From positions 1-64,000 of the forward strand of contig JAWKIF010000015.1 of assembly GCA_041394405.1 (NCBI GenBank): DNA of 64,000 nt, given 5' to 3'. The stretch comes from Microthrix sp041394405. Lineage in GTDB: Bacteria; Actinomycetota; Acidimicrobiia; Acidimicrobiales; Microtrichaceae. Position numbers and translations under genes: made by a program. This document shows, piece after piece, positions 17,777 through 26,392 of the stretch. The notes below the pieces were generated by a model that did not search any database, was not told where the DNA came from, and saw only the letters and a list, made by a program, of their open reading frames with translations. Every line of letters starts with the position of its first letter. Within the stretch, counting starts at the first letter, position 1.

Positions 17777-18632
17777 GCACCCATCGTGGGGTCGCCGGTG
17801 TGTCGGGGCCATCCGGGCAATCCCCCAGCTGAGACTGGGGGACGCCTCCTCCGACGGATCGGCCGAGGAGGTCGGCGGTCTCCGATTCGGCGCGCCGCTG
17901 GTAGCCGGCGTAGTAGCGATCCCAGACATCGGGGCCGCCCTGGGCAAAGCTGGGCGCCAGCAGGGGGCGAGCCCGATCGCCGGTGTTGGCCGGCGAACGG
18001 TGCGGCGCCAGGTAGTGCAGCAGGGCCACGTCGCCTGCGTCGAGCAACAGCGGCTGGAGGGCCTCCTCCGGCACCACGCCCGGCTCGATGGACTCCTCGG
18101 CACCCGGCGCCGACAGCAACCGATCGTGCCAGCCCGGCGCCACCTCCACCGCACCGTTGTCGGCCCGGTGCGGGCCCAGAGCAATCTGGAACTGCACCAG
18201 CTGGTCCGGCTCCAGGCACAGCTGCCAGGTGTAGGCGATGTCTTGATGCAGCCCGTAGCCGCCGGTGCCCGGGCGTTTGGAAATGTACTTGTCCTTGTAC
18301 ATGGACACGGGCGCGCCGACCACCAACGATGCCAGTGCCACCAGCCGCCCGTCGTCCAGCAGCGGGACCGCCTGGGGCGCGAAGTCGCGGATCGGATCGA
18401 GGCGATCCACCACCACCCCTCCGTAGCTGGCCCGCTTGTACCTGAACCGCCAGTCGGCCGAGTCCGTGGCCGCCGCAGCGTCCACCGCCGCCTCACATGC
18501 CTGGGCGACCGCAGCGCACCGCTGGGCGTCAAACACCGACCGCAGAATCACGACCCCCGCGTCCCGCCAGCCCGCGACCACCTCTGCGTCGCTGGTGGCC
18601 ACCGGCACCTCAGTGGCCGGCGACCCGCTCAT
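17727..18632 (-). CDS. PhyH (phytanoyl-CoA dioxygenase)-family Fe(II)/2-oxoglutarate oxygenase
   Basis: 301 residues. The iron-binding triad is visible as HQD in YGLHQDIAY (about 127-135) and a distal His in HYLAPHRSPAN, with the 2-oxoglutarate Arg just after it. The start ATG overlaps the lysS stop by 4 bases, so it is read from the lysS message. The last 35 or so residues (GGGVPQSQ onward) do not look like folded protein, lie over a perfect hairpin and run 50 bases into the next gene, so the original stop may have been lost. Substrate unknown. Confidence 0.85.
   Translation of the reverse strand: MSGSPATEVPVATSDAEVVAGWRDAGVVILRSVFDAQRCAAVAQACEAAVDAAAATDSADWRFRYKRASYGGVVVDRLDPIRDFAPQAVPLLDDGRLVALASLVVGAPVSMYKDKYISKRPGTGGYGLHQDIAYTWQLCLEPDQLVQFQIALGPHRADNGAVEVAPGWHDRLLSAPGAEESIEPGVVPEEALQPLLLDAGDVALLHYLAPHRSPANTGDRARPLLAPSFAQGGPDVWDRYYAGYQRRAESETADLLGRSVGGGVPQSQLGDCPDGPDTPATPRWVHARRTALTPRPRPGHR
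17822..17841 (-). terminator. Hairpin inside the PhyH gene tail
   Basis: A perfect 7-bp inverted repeat CCCCCAG / CTGGGGG with a 6-base loop. It sits within the last 110 bases of the PhyH reading frame, 46 bases upstream of the membrane oxygenase start. It could be an attenuator or the old terminator of PhyH. There is no T-run after it, so the terminator call is weak. Confidence 0.3.
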
Positions 18633-20146
18633 CCCGAGGGTTGCCCGGCGGCTCCGTCGGCCTCGGCGGGGTCGGGTTGGGCGGTGTCCAGATCGATGCT
18701 GGGCTCCGGCCGCAGCGTGGGAAACAACACCACGTCGCGGATGGAAGCCGAGTCGGTCAGCAACATGATCAACCGGTCGATTCCGATGCCCAGCCCGACG
18801 GTCGGCGGCAGCCCGTACTGCAGGGCCCGCACGTAGTCCTCGTCGACCGTCATGGCCTCGGGGTCGCCCGCCGCCCGGGCTTCCGCCTGCTCGGCGAACC
18901 GGGCCAGCTGCTCGTCGGGGTCGGTCAGCTCGGCGAAGCCGTTGCACAGCTCGCGCCCGGCGACGATGCACTCGAAGCGCTCGACGTACCCGGGCCGGTC
19001 ACGGTGCGCCCGGCTGAGCGGCGAGACCTCGGTGGGATAGTCGGTGACGAAGGTGGGTTGGATCAGCGTGTGCTCCACCAGCTTCTCGTACAGCTCCAGC
19101 AGCAGCTTGCCCGGCCCGTCGCCCTCGGCGTGGGGAACGCCGTGGGCGTCGCACAGCTGACGCAGGCGCTCGATGGGTGTATCGACCCCCACCGGCTCGC
19201 CCACCGCCTCGGAGGTGAGTTGGTCCATGGGCGCGCGCCGCCAGGGAGCGGCCAGGTTCAGCTGGTGCTCGCCGTAGCTCACCGTCGTGGCGCCCAGCAG
19301 CTCGGCGGCCAGGTGCGCCACCAGCTGTTCGGTCAACTCCATGTAGGTGGCCGAGTCGCCGTAGGCCTCGTAGCTCTCCAGCATGGTGAACTCGGGATTG
19401 TGCCGGGTGGAGATGCCCTCGTTGCGGAACACCCGGCCGATCTCGAAGACCCGCTCGAACCCACCCACCACCAGGCGCTTCAGGTACAACTCGGGGGCGA
19501 TGCGCAGGTAGAGCGGCAGGTCAAGCGCCTCGTGGTGGGTCTCGAAGGGGGTAGCCAGCGCGCCGCCGGGCTGGCTGTGCAGCATGGGCGTCTCCACCTC
19601 CAGGTACCCGCGGTCCTCCATGAACCGGCGGATGAGCGACACCGCACGGCTGCGCAGCACCAGGGCCGAGCGGGCCTCCTCGGTGGTCCACAAGTCGACG
19701 TAGCGCTGGCGGTAGCGGGTGTCGGTGTCCGTCAGGCCGTGCCACTTGTCGGGGAAGGGCCGCCGGGCCTCGGCGAGACGCACCCAGTCGTCCACCTTCA
19801 CCGACAGCTCGCCCCGGCGGGTGGTCATGACCTCGCCGGTGACGCCGACCCAATCCCCGAGGTTGAGGCCGGCGAAGGCGTCGAAGTCGGGCGTCGTGGC
19901 CTTGGGGGCAAACAGCTGGATGCGGCCGCTGGCATCGGCCAACGTGCCGAAGCCCAGCTTGCCCTGAATGCGCCGCAGCATCAGCCGCCCGGCAACCGTG
20001 ACCGACTCGCCCGTCTCGGTGCCGGGCTCCAGCTCGCCCCAGCGCTCGCGCACGGACTCGGTCGGGGTGGTGCCCGCGAAGGCATAGGGCTGGTTGAGTC
20101 GGTCGAGCGCGGCCGGCTGGTGCGGCTGATCGGCGATGTCGGTCAC
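18629..20146 (-). CDS. lysS: Lysyl-tRNA synthetase, class II
   Basis: 505 residues, normal length for class II LysRS. The N-terminal OB-fold anticodon-binding domain (about 50-160; VTVAGRLMLRR) is followed by the catalytic core with motif 1 (RRFMEDRGYLEVETPML), motif 2 (FEIGRVFRNEGIS) and motif 3 (GLGIGIDRLIMLL). It charges tRNA-Lys with lysine in the cytosol. The GTG start at 20146 overlaps the coaX stop by 4 bases, with GGGAGAA as ribosome site, so coaX-lysS-PhyH form a run. coaX upstream of lysS is also found in mycobacteria. Confidence 0.96.
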   Translation of the reverse strand: MTDIADQPHQPAALDRLNQPYAFAGTTPTESVRERWGELEPGTETGESVTVAGRLMLRRIQGKLGFGTLADASGRIQLFAPKATTPDFDAFAGLNLGDWVGVTGEVMTTRRGELSVKVDDWVRLAEARRPFPDKWHGLTDTDTRYRQRYVDLWTTEEARSALVLRSRAVSLIRRFMEDRGYLEVETPMLHSQPGGALATPFETHHEALDLPLYLRIAPELYLKRLVVGGFERVFEIGRVFRNEGISTRHNPEFTMLESYEAYGDSATYMELTEQLVAHLAAELLGATTVSYGEHQLNLAAPWRRAPMDQLTSEAVGEPVGVDTPIERLRQLCDAHGVPHAEGDGPGKLLLELYEKLVEHTLIQPTFVTDYPTEVSPLSRAHRDRPGYVERFECIVAGRELCNGFAELTDPDEQLARFAEQAEARAAGDPEAMTVDEDYVRALQYGLPPTVGLGIGIDRLIMLLTDSASIRDVVLFPTLRPEPSIDLDTAQPDPAEADGAAGQPSG

Positions 20147-20994
20147 TGGTTCTTCTCCCAGATGAGGCGCAGGCCGTGAAGGGTGATCCACGGGTCGAGG
20201 TGGGTCAGCGTGGCGGCATGAGGTGCGATGACCCCGGCCAGCCCGCCGGTGGCCACGATGGTGGTCGTTGCACCCAACTCGTCGACAATCCTTTTCACCA
20301 TGCCGTCCACCATGGCCGCCGTTCCGTAGAGCACGCCGGATTGGATGGACTCCACCGTGGTGCGGCCCACGACCGATCGGGGCGGTGTCAGCTCCACCCG
20401 CCGCAGCCCCGCCGCCCGGCCGAACAGCGCGTCCAGGCTGACCTCGATGCCCGGGATGATGGCGCCCCCCAGGTAGGCCCCGTCGCCGGAGATGACGTCG
20501 AAGGTGGTCGCAGTGCCGAAGTCGACCACCACGGTGGGGGCGCCGTAGCGGTCGAGCGCTCCGACGGCGTTGGCCACCCGGTCGGCGCCTACCTCGCCCG
20601 GATTGTCGTAGCGGATGGGCAAGCCGGTGCGAACGCCGGGCCCCACCACCACCGGGTCGAGGCCAAACCGGTGCTCGCACATCTGCCGCAGCTCGGCGGT
20701 CACGAACGGCACCCCCGAGCTGATCGCAATGCCGTGCAGCTCGATGCCTTCCTCGCTGTCGCCGCCCAGCCCGTCACGGTCGAGACCGTCTTCGGCCGAC
20801 TCCAGCAGCTGGCGCAACACCATCGCCAGCTCGTCACCCGTGCGTTCGACGTCGGTGGACAGGCGCCAGTGCTCCACCAGCGCCGAATCGTCGGCACCGC
20901 TGCTGGGCGGCCCGGCCTGGGTGGGATCGGGTTCGCTCTGCTGGTAGAGCCCCACAACCGTCTGGGTGTTCCCGACGTCGATGGTCAACAGCAT
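20143..20994 (-). CDS. coaX: Type III pantothenate kinase
   Basis: 283 residues. The start at 20994 gives MLLTIDVGNTQT, the ATP-binding phosphate-1 motif of CoaX. GVRTGLPIRYDNPGEVGADR and VVVDFGTATTFDV are the other signature segments of the ASKHA fold; the Asp in GADR is the catalytic base region. It phosphorylates pantothenate, the first step of coenzyme A synthesis. A loop of about 20 residues (QQSEPDPTQ...) and an acidic insert near 95 lengthen it slightly. It lies just downstream of the TetR gene (10-base gap) and overlaps lysS. Confidence 0.95.
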   Translation of the reverse strand: MLLTIDVGNTQTVVGLYQQSEPDPTQAGPPSSGADDSALVEHWRLSTDVERTGDELAMVLRQLLESAEDGLDRDGLGGDSEEGIELHGIAISSGVPFVTAELRQMCEHRFGLDPVVVGPGVRTGLPIRYDNPGEVGADRVANAVGALDRYGAPTVVVDFGTATTFDVISGDGAYLGGAIIPGIEVSLDALFGRAAGLRRVELTPPRSVVGRTTVESIQSGVLYGTAAMVDGMVKRIVDELGATTTIVATGGLAGVIAPHAATLTHLDPWITLHGLRLIWEKNQ

Positions 20995-21004
20995 GGTGAC
21001 GCCT

Positions 21005-21943
21005 TCACTTGGCCCGCTTTCTCGACTTCTCAAGTTCCTTGCGCACGTTGGCCACCATCCTCGCAGCCGACATGGAGAACGACCCGTGGCGATAGGCGGG
21101 GTAGAAGATGGCACCCGCCAACGCGACGTTGACCTGCAACTCCACCTCGGCGCGGATCCCCTCGCACTGGGCATCGCCTGCCGGGCCTGCGCCGACGTCG
21201 ACCACGCGTTCGGTGCCCGACCAGACTGCGCCGATCACCAGCGACGCCACCGCCATCAACTCGTCGGTCGTCAGGTCGCGTGCCTGGTTGAAGCGGGCCA
21301 GGTCGGTGGCCAGCTCGCTCACCCACAGCTGGATCTCCCGCCCGAGGGCCATGCGCAGGGCGCGTGATCCGCCGTAGCGTTCCTTGGCGATAAACCGGAA
21401 GTGCATGGGGTGCTCGCGGGCGTAGCCCAGAAACGTGGTCACCGAGTTCTCCACCAGCTCGGCGGTGGGCACCGGCTGGGCACGAATCGCTCGCATCACC
21501 TGACGCAGCTCGGTGAAGCTCTCGTCCACCAACACCAGCCCCACCTCTCCCATGTCGGCGAAGTGGCGATAGAAGGTTGCGGGCACCACGCCCGCGTCGC
21601 CGGTGATCTCGCGGATGCTGATGTCGGTAAACGCCTGCTCACCGGCCAGCCTGGCCAGGGCGGCATCCAGGAGGGCTCGCCGGGTGCGCTCCTTCTGCTC
21701 GCTGCGGGTGCCCGAGCGAACCGCGGCGGCCTTGGTGGCGGCCGAGCGCTTCGGTCCTGAAGCCGAGCCCCGCGACGACGCTCCGGCCGCCCTCGGTGGC
21801 CTTGCTTTCTTGGCCCGTCCTTGGGCGGGGCGCCCGCCCGACCCGCCTGAGGGGTCCGATGACGGATCGGGGTTCGGGCTGGGCACGACCCGAACGGTAG
21901 CGGCCGCGGGCCGCCACCGGGCGGACGGCGTGCACTTGGTCAC
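21005..21943 (-). CDS. TetR-family repressor, DesT-like, of the desaturase operon
   Basis: Up to 312 residues from the GTG at 21943, which lies inside the operator; a GTG at 21886 is another candidate. The first 75 residues are a Pro/Ser/Lys/Arg-rich tail. The TetR helix-turn-helix is at about 84-130 (RRALLDAALARL, TDISIREITGDAGVVPATFYRHF), followed by an all-helical ligand domain. It is divergent from the ferredoxin reductase and desaturase genes across a 32-bp palindrome, the arrangement expected for a repressor sensing acyl-CoA, like DesT of Pseudomonas. The ligand is inferred from context only. Confidence 0.82.
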   Translation of the reverse strand: MTKCTPSARWRPAAATVRVVPSPNPDPSSDPSGGSGGRPAQGRAKKARPPRAAGASSRGSASGPKRSAATKAAAVRSGTRSEQKERTRRALLDAALARLAGEQAFTDISIREITGDAGVVPATFYRHFADMGEVGLVLVDESFTELRQVMRAIRAQPVPTAELVENSVTTFLGYAREHPMHFRFIAKERYGGSRALRMALGREIQLWVSELATDLARFNQARDLTTDELMAVASLVIGAVWSGTERVVDVGAGPAGDAQCEGIRAEVELQVNVALAGAIFYPAYRHGSFSMSAARMVANVRKELEKSRKRAK

Positions 21944-21973
21944 GTTTGAGTAAACAGATGTTGACTCAAACGT
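21942..21973. promoter_or_regulatory. Palindromic operator between the TetR gene and the desaturase operon
   Basis: Perfect 10-bp arms ACGTTTGAGT / ACTCAAACGT separated by 12 bases. The inner 18 bases AGTAAACAGATGTTGACT also form an imperfect palindrome and resemble, from memory, the DesT box of Pseudomonas. It covers the GTG start of the TetR gene and ends 22 bases before the reductase ATG, so binding would block both genes. Confidence 0.8.
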
Positions 21974-21995
21974 CGCCCCTCGCTACGGTGCACAC

Positions 21996-23081
21996 ATGTT
22001 CACTCAAACCCGCTCCGCCGTCCGCCGGCTTGGCAACGCATTGGCCAGCCCGCTGCCCGTGGACGCCTACCTCGCCATGATCGACCCGTTGTGGTCGGCA
22101 ACCTCGTTGAAGGGCCGGGTGGTCTCGGTCACGCCCGAGACCTCGCGCAGCGCCACCATCGTCATCCACCCCGGCCGGGGCTTCGGCTCCTACCTGGCCG
22201 GGCAGTGGGTCACCGTCGGCGTCGAGATCGACGGGGTGCGCCACCGCCGCTGCTACTCCCTGACCTCGGACCCCGCGCACTCCGCCGGGTTGATCTCCAT
22301 CACCGTGTCGGCAATTGCCGACGGGCTGGTGTCCAACCACCTCGTCTTCGGCACCGTTCCGGGCGACTACCTCACCCTCGAGCCCGCCCAGGGTGAGTTC
22401 CACCTGCCCGCCGACCGCACCACGCCCATGCTGTTCATCACCGGCGGCTCGGGCATCACCCCCGCCATGGGCATGATCCGGACGCTGGTGGGAGCCGGGC
22501 AGTGCCACGACGTCGTGCTGTTGCACCATGCGCCCAGCGCCGACGAGGCGATCTTCGCCGACGAGCTGGCCCGGCTGGCCGAGACGACCCCCGGGCTCGC
22601 CGTCAGCATCGCCCACACCGGCCCCGGCGCTCCGCCGCCCGAGCTGGCCCTCACCACCGAGCGCCTCGACCGGGAGTGCCCCGACTGGCGCACCCGGTCC
22701 GCCTGGGCCTGCGGGCCGGCGCCCATGCTGGACGATGCCGAGGATGTGTTTGCCGCAGCCGGCGCGCCCGACCGGCTGACCATCGAGCGGTTCGTGCCCA
22801 AGCTGCGCACCGATGGCACCGGCGTCGGCGGGCGGGTGGCCTTCACCGCCAGCGGCACTGAGGCCGTTCTGGACGGCGTCACCACGCTGCTGGATGGAGC
22901 CGAGCAGGCCGGCTTGGTCCCCGCCGCCGGCTGCCGCATGGGCATTTGCCACACCTGCATCGTTCCCCTCGGGGGCGGCTGCGTCCGCGACGTGCGCACC
23001 GGCGAGATCACCTCAGAGGCCGGGGCACCCGTCCAGATCTGCGTGTCGGCGGCGGCCGGCGACGTGGAGCTCGCGCTGTAA
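21996..23081 (+). CDS. Ferredoxin reductase-type electron donor for acyl desaturase
   Basis: 361 residues. The FAD-binding motif RRCYSLTS (about 83-90) and the NAD(P)H-binding GGSGITPAMG (about 150-159) define a ferredoxin-NADP reductase-like module. The C-terminal plant-type 2Fe-2S domain has CRMGICHTC (about 312-320) followed by a distant Cys in VQICVSAA (about 350). It passes electrons from NAD(P)H through FAD and the iron-sulfur cluster to the desaturase 97 bases downstream. The pairing matches Mycobacterium Rv3230c with DesA3 and Pseudomonas DesB-type operons. Expression is probably controlled by the divergent TetR protein. Confidence 0.92.
   Translation: MFTQTRSAVRRLGNALASPLPVDAYLAMIDPLWSATSLKGRVVSVTPETSRSATIVIHPGRGFGSYLAGQWVTVGVEIDGVRHRRCYSLTSDPAHSAGLISITVSAIADGLVSNHLVFGTVPGDYLTLEPAQGEFHLPADRTTPMLFITGGSGITPAMGMIRTLVGAGQCHDVVLLHHAPSADEAIFADELARLAETTPGLAVSIAHTGPGAPPPELALTTERLDRECPDWRTRSAWACGPAPMLDDAEDVFAAAGAPDRLTIERFVPKLRTDGTGVGGRVAFTASGTEAVLDGVTTLLDGAEQAGLVPAAGCRMGICHTCIVPLGGGCVRDVRTGEITSEAGAPVQICVSAAAGDVELAL
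21997..22009. promoter_or_regulatory. Second operator half-site over the reductase start codon
   Basis: TGTTCACTCAAAC repeats the right arm of the main operator (TGTTGACTCAAAC at 21959-21971) with one mismatch, 38 bases downstream, overlapping the ATG of the reductase gene. The matching left arm is weak. It could be a secondary repressor contact or the remnant of a duplicated operator. Confidence 0.4.
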
Positions 23082-23177
23082 CTCAGTCGGCCCCGCTCCC
23101 TTCCCGTTCCCCTCCCCCTCCCCTCCCCCTCCCCAACTTCCACTCGACCCCCGGGCCCCGCCCGACCGGAGACCACG

Positions 23178-24344
23178 ATGACCGCAACCCTCGCTCCCCG
23201 CACGCAACCCCCCGCTCCCGCCCCGGCGCCCGCCGCCCCCCAGGCAACGCCACGGGCCGGCGGCCTCACCGCCGAGCAGTCCGAGGCGTTCGGCGCCGCC
23301 ATGGACGCCCTCCGGGCCGAGATCCGTGCCGACCTCGGCGCCGACGACGCCGCCTACATCCGCAGGATCATCGCCACCCAGCGGCGCCTGGAGATCGGCG
23401 GCCGCCTGGCCCTGTTCGGCTGGTTCCTGCCGCCCCTCTGGGTGGCGGGCGCCGTCTCGCTGGGGTTGGCCAAGATCCTCGACAACATGGAGATCGGGCA
23501 CAACGTCATGCACGGCCAGTACGACTGGATGCGCGACGACGAGATCAACTCCTCCGACTGGGACTGGGACCATCCCTCGGTGGCCGCTCACTGGAAGCAC
23601 TCCCACAACGAGGAACACCACACCTGGACCAACGTGGTGGGCCGCGACCGGGACATCGGCTACGGCACGCTGCGCATGTCCGAGGATCACCCGTGGAAGC
23701 CCGTGTTCCTGCTGAACCCGGTGTTTGCCGCCGTGCTGGCGCTCAACTTCGACCACGGCATCGCCCTGCACGAGGTGCACATCGAGGAGGTCCAGCGGGG
23801 CCGGCGCTCGTTCGCCGAGGTGAAGCCGATCCTCGCCGAGATCGGCCAGAAGAGCGGCCGACAGGCCCTCAAGGACTACGTCTTGTTCCCGGCGCTCACC
23901 GGACCGGGATTCCTCCCCGTGGCGGGCGCCAACCTCACCGCCAACCTCATGCGCAACCTGTGGACGTTCCTCATCATCTTCTGTGGGCACTTCCCCGACG
24001 GGGTCGAGCAGTTCCCCGAGGAGATCGTCGAGGGCGAGACGCGAGGCGACTGGTACGCCCGACAGATCCTGGGATCGGCCAACATCGAGGGCGGGCCGCT
24101 GTTCCACGTGATGACCGGCAACCTCAGCCACCAGATCGAACACCACGCCTTCCCCGACCTGCCCGGCCGCCGCTACGCCGAGATGGCGCCGCGGGTGCGC
24201 CAGCTGTGCGAGGAGTTCGGCCTGGAGTACAACACCGGCGGGCTGACCCGGCAGTTCGGAACGGTGGTGCGCAAGATCTGCGCCCTGGCGCTCCCCGAGG
24301 ATCGCGGGCCGAAGGCCTGGTACCGGGGCATCCGCAACCGCTGA
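23178..24344 (+). CDS. Membrane acyl-CoA (fatty acid) desaturase, DesA3-like
   Basis: 388 residues. After a Pro/Ala-rich N-terminus and membrane helices (about 78-100 and a second hydrophobic region around 188-200 and 255-275) the three histidine boxes appear: HNVMH (about 108-112), HWKHSHNEEHH (about 138-148) and HQIEHH (about 317-322). These bind the di-iron centre that inserts a cis double bond, most likely at delta-9 of stearoyl- or palmitoyl-CoA, at the cytosolic membrane surface. The 96 bases before it are very pyrimidine-rich (CCCCTCCCC runs) but contain no gene. Confidence 0.92.
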   Translation: MTATLAPRTQPPAPAPAPAAPQATPRAGGLTAEQSEAFGAAMDALRAEIRADLGADDAAYIRRIIATQRRLEIGGRLALFGWFLPPLWVAGAVSLGLAKILDNMEIGHNVMHGQYDWMRDDEINSSDWDWDHPSVAAHWKHSHNEEHHTWTNVVGRDRDIGYGTLRMSEDHPWKPVFLLNPVFAAVLALNFDHGIALHEVHIEEVQRGRRSFAEVKPILAEIGQKSGRQALKDYVLFPALTGPGFLPVAGANLTANLMRNLWTFLIIFCGHFPDGVEQFPEEIVEGETRGDWYARQILGSANIEGGPLFHVMTGNLSHQIEHHAFPDLPGRRYAEMAPRVRQLCEEFGLEYNTGGLTRQFGTVVRKICALALPEDRGPKAWYRGIRNR

Positions 24345-24387
24345 CCCAACCGGGCGGGCGGAGGGACCGCTGTGGCAGGGTGCAGCC

Positions 24388-25506
24388 ATGACCGAAAGCC
24401 GCACCGCCTACCTGCACCTACTCGACACCCTGGCCGAGGTGGGCGAACGCTTCGCCGGTGAGGAGTGGGCCACCTCCGACCCGACCGACGTCGCCGAGAC
24501 CCTGCAGGCGATCTTGGTCCACCTGGGCACCGCCATCGAGACCCAGCTGCACGACGACCCGGCGCACCCGGCGTTTCGGGAGATCGTCACCCCGTGGCGC
24601 AAGTCGCTGGGCGACAACGCCGACGCGCGCTACCACGACGCCCGCATCCACCCCGGCGGCCGATACCGGGTGCGGGGCAACACCGGCGGCGCCGTCTACG
24701 TGTCGTTCACCGTCGAAACCGGCGAGGCCGATGGCTCCTTTCCCAGCGGCACCAGCGGTGTGTTGAACGACACCGGCTTCTCGGTGGGCGCCGACGGCTC
24801 GTTCCAATTCACGGTGGGCGGCGAGAACGCCGACCTCCCCCTTGGGCCCGGCTCGAGCCGGCTGACCGTGCGGCACTACTGGGAGCAGCCCGAGCCACCC
24901 GCCGCACCGCCGGCGGCCGACCTGGCGCTGGCCATCGACCTGCTGGACGGCGAGGTCCCCTCGGCGCCCCGGGCCCCCACCGACGCCTGGATCGCCGCGT
25001 CGATCCGCCGCCTGGCCACCTACGTCCGCAGCCGCACCATCGACACCATCCTGAGGCCGGGCGAGGGCGATCCGCCGGGCTTCGTGTCCCGTATCCCCCA
25101 TGAGTTTCCCGTCCCGGTGCCACCGGGCGACCACGCACTGGCCGCAGCCGACGCCGCCTACTCCATGGCGCCCTACCTGTTGGGGCCCGACGAGGCGTTG
25201 GTGATCACGGCCGCCTGGCCCGAGTGCCGCTGCGCCAACGTGAACCTCTGGAACCGCCAGATGCAGACCTTCGACTACCTCCGCCACCCCGTTGCCCTGA
25301 ACCGGGCCGGCACCACCGGGGTCTCCGCCGACGGCACGTTCACGGTGGTGGTGGCCCATGAGGACCCCGGCGTGCCCAACTGGCTCGACACCGAGGGCCG
25401 CCCCTTCGGTCTGGTGTTCTGGCGCTATCTGTTGCCCGAAGGCCCGATCGCCACCCCCCGGGGCGACGTGATGCCGCTGGCCGACGTCCGCCGGCGGATC
25501 GGCTAG
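24388..25506 (+). CDS. DUF1214-type protein
   Basis: 372 residues, no signal peptide or membrane helix. The C-terminal half (about 260-365) has features of DUF1214: DEALVITAAWPECRCANVNLW, VALNRAGTTGVSADGTFTVVVAHEDPG and GLVFWRYLLPEGP. The N-terminal half contains a helical bundle (AYLHLLDTLAEVG) and a beta region with GGRYRVRGNTGG. DUF1214 proteins are usually found near lipid or steroid catabolism genes in actinobacteria but have no assigned reaction. It begins 43 bases after the desaturase gene on the same strand. Confidence 0.75.
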   Translation: MTESRTAYLHLLDTLAEVGERFAGEEWATSDPTDVAETLQAILVHLGTAIETQLHDDPAHPAFREIVTPWRKSLGDNADARYHDARIHPGGRYRVRGNTGGAVYVSFTVETGEADGSFPSGTSGVLNDTGFSVGADGSFQFTVGGENADLPLGPGSSRLTVRHYWEQPEPPAAPPAADLALAIDLLDGEVPSAPRAPTDAWIAASIRRLATYVRSRTIDTILRPGEGDPPGFVSRIPHEFPVPVPPGDHALAAADAAYSMAPYLLGPDEALVITAAWPECRCANVNLWNRQMQTFDYLRHPVALNRAGTTGVSADGTFTVVVAHEDPGVPNWLDTEGRPFGLVFWRYLLPEGPIATPRGDVMPLADVRRRIG

Positions 25507-25515
25507 AACGAGCCG

Positions 25516-26205
25516 ATGATCCACCAGCTTCCCGTGGTCGTGCCGGGCCCAGAGGGCGAACCTCCACCTGGCCTCGGCGCCGATCATCCGATGCGCCTGG
25601 TCACCAGGGCGGCGGCGTTCGAGCCGGACGGGTGGACCGACCAACGTCGGCGCGAGGTTGCAGCGCTGTTCGATTCGTTGGCCGAGGAGTGGTCCAGCCG
25701 GGACGTGCCGGGGCGGGAGGCGCCGATCCTCGATGCGCTGGATCGAGGCCTGCCAGCCGCGCCGCCCGGCTCCCGGAAGGTCGCTGTCGACATCGGCGCC
25801 GGCGACGGGCTGAACACCCGCCACCTGACGCCCGCATTCCCCGACCTCATCACCCTGGATCTGTCGGGCGAGATGCTGCGCCGGGCCGCAGCGTCGGACG
25901 AGCGCGGCCGCACCCTCCGCCGGGTGCGGGCCGACGGCTCGCGGCTGCCCATGCCGGACGGGTCGGTCGATGCCTTGGTGCTGGCCAACGCGTTCCTCTT
26001 TCCGGCCGAGGCCCATCGGGTGCTCGCTCCCGCCGGGGTCGTTGTCTGGGTGAACTCTCGCGGCACGGGCACCCCCATCCACCTGCTGGCCACCGAGGTG
26101 GACGAGGCACTCCCCGGACGCTGGGACGGGGTGGCCTCCACCGCCGGCTGGGGCACCTGGTCGGTGCACTGGCGGGCTCAGCCCTCGGTGGCCACGCCGA
26201 AGTAG
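25516..26205 (+). CDS. Class I SAM-dependent methyltransferase
   Basis: 229 residues. The SAM-binding motif I is VAVDIGAGDGLNT (about 88-100), followed by motif II LITLDLSGEMLRRA and the acidic RADGSRLPMPDGSVDALV segment typical of Methyltransf_11 proteins. The methyl acceptor is not identifiable. It starts 9 bases after the DUF1214 gene, so the two are likely co-transcribed. The 3' end overlaps, on the opposite strand, the end of a sulfotransferase remnant. Confidence 0.85.
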   Translation: MIHQLPVVVPGPEGEPPPGLGADHPMRLVTRAAAFEPDGWTDQRRREVAALFDSLAEEWSSRDVPGREAPILDALDRGLPAAPPGSRKVAVDIGAGDGLNTRHLTPAFPDLITLDLSGEMLRRAAASDERGRTLRRVRADGSRLPMPDGSVDALVLANAFLFPAEAHRVLAPAGVVVWVNSRGTGTPIHLLATEVDEALPGRWDGVASTAGWGTWSVHWRAQPSVATPK

Positions 26206-26386
26206 TCCAGGTACCCGGCCAGCTCGCTCCGCAGGGCCGCGGGGTCGAAGCCCCACTCCTCCGGCGTGTAGCGATGCGCACCGAACTTTCCCTTGGGTTT
26301 GTCAGCCACGTAGGCCTCGATGGCCGCCGCATGCGAGTCGGCCAAGGTGCGGTCGAGCCCGGCGTACGCGCCCTCGATGGCCGCCC
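26178..26386 (-). pseudogene. Truncated C-terminus of a sulfotransferase-family gene
   Basis: Reading the minus strand from about 26386 to the TGA at 26178 gives about 69 residues resembling the C-terminal end of the actinobacterial sulfotransferase family: YAGLDRTLADSHAAAIEAY, then KGKFGAHRYTPEEWGFDP and LAGYLDYFGV. There is no start codon, no PAPS-binding N-terminus, and upstream of 26390 the frame turns into unrelated sequence from the DUF1801 gene. The break coincides with the start of that gene, so both seem cut by the same event. Confidence 0.65.
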
Positions 26387-26392
26387 GACGCG

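Noticed and set aside
23100..23145. CCCCTCCCC tract before the desaturase gene, considered as a regulatory repeat
   Set aside because: Simple pyrimidine-rich stretch without symmetry or regular unit; could affect DNA structure but nothing specific can be supported.
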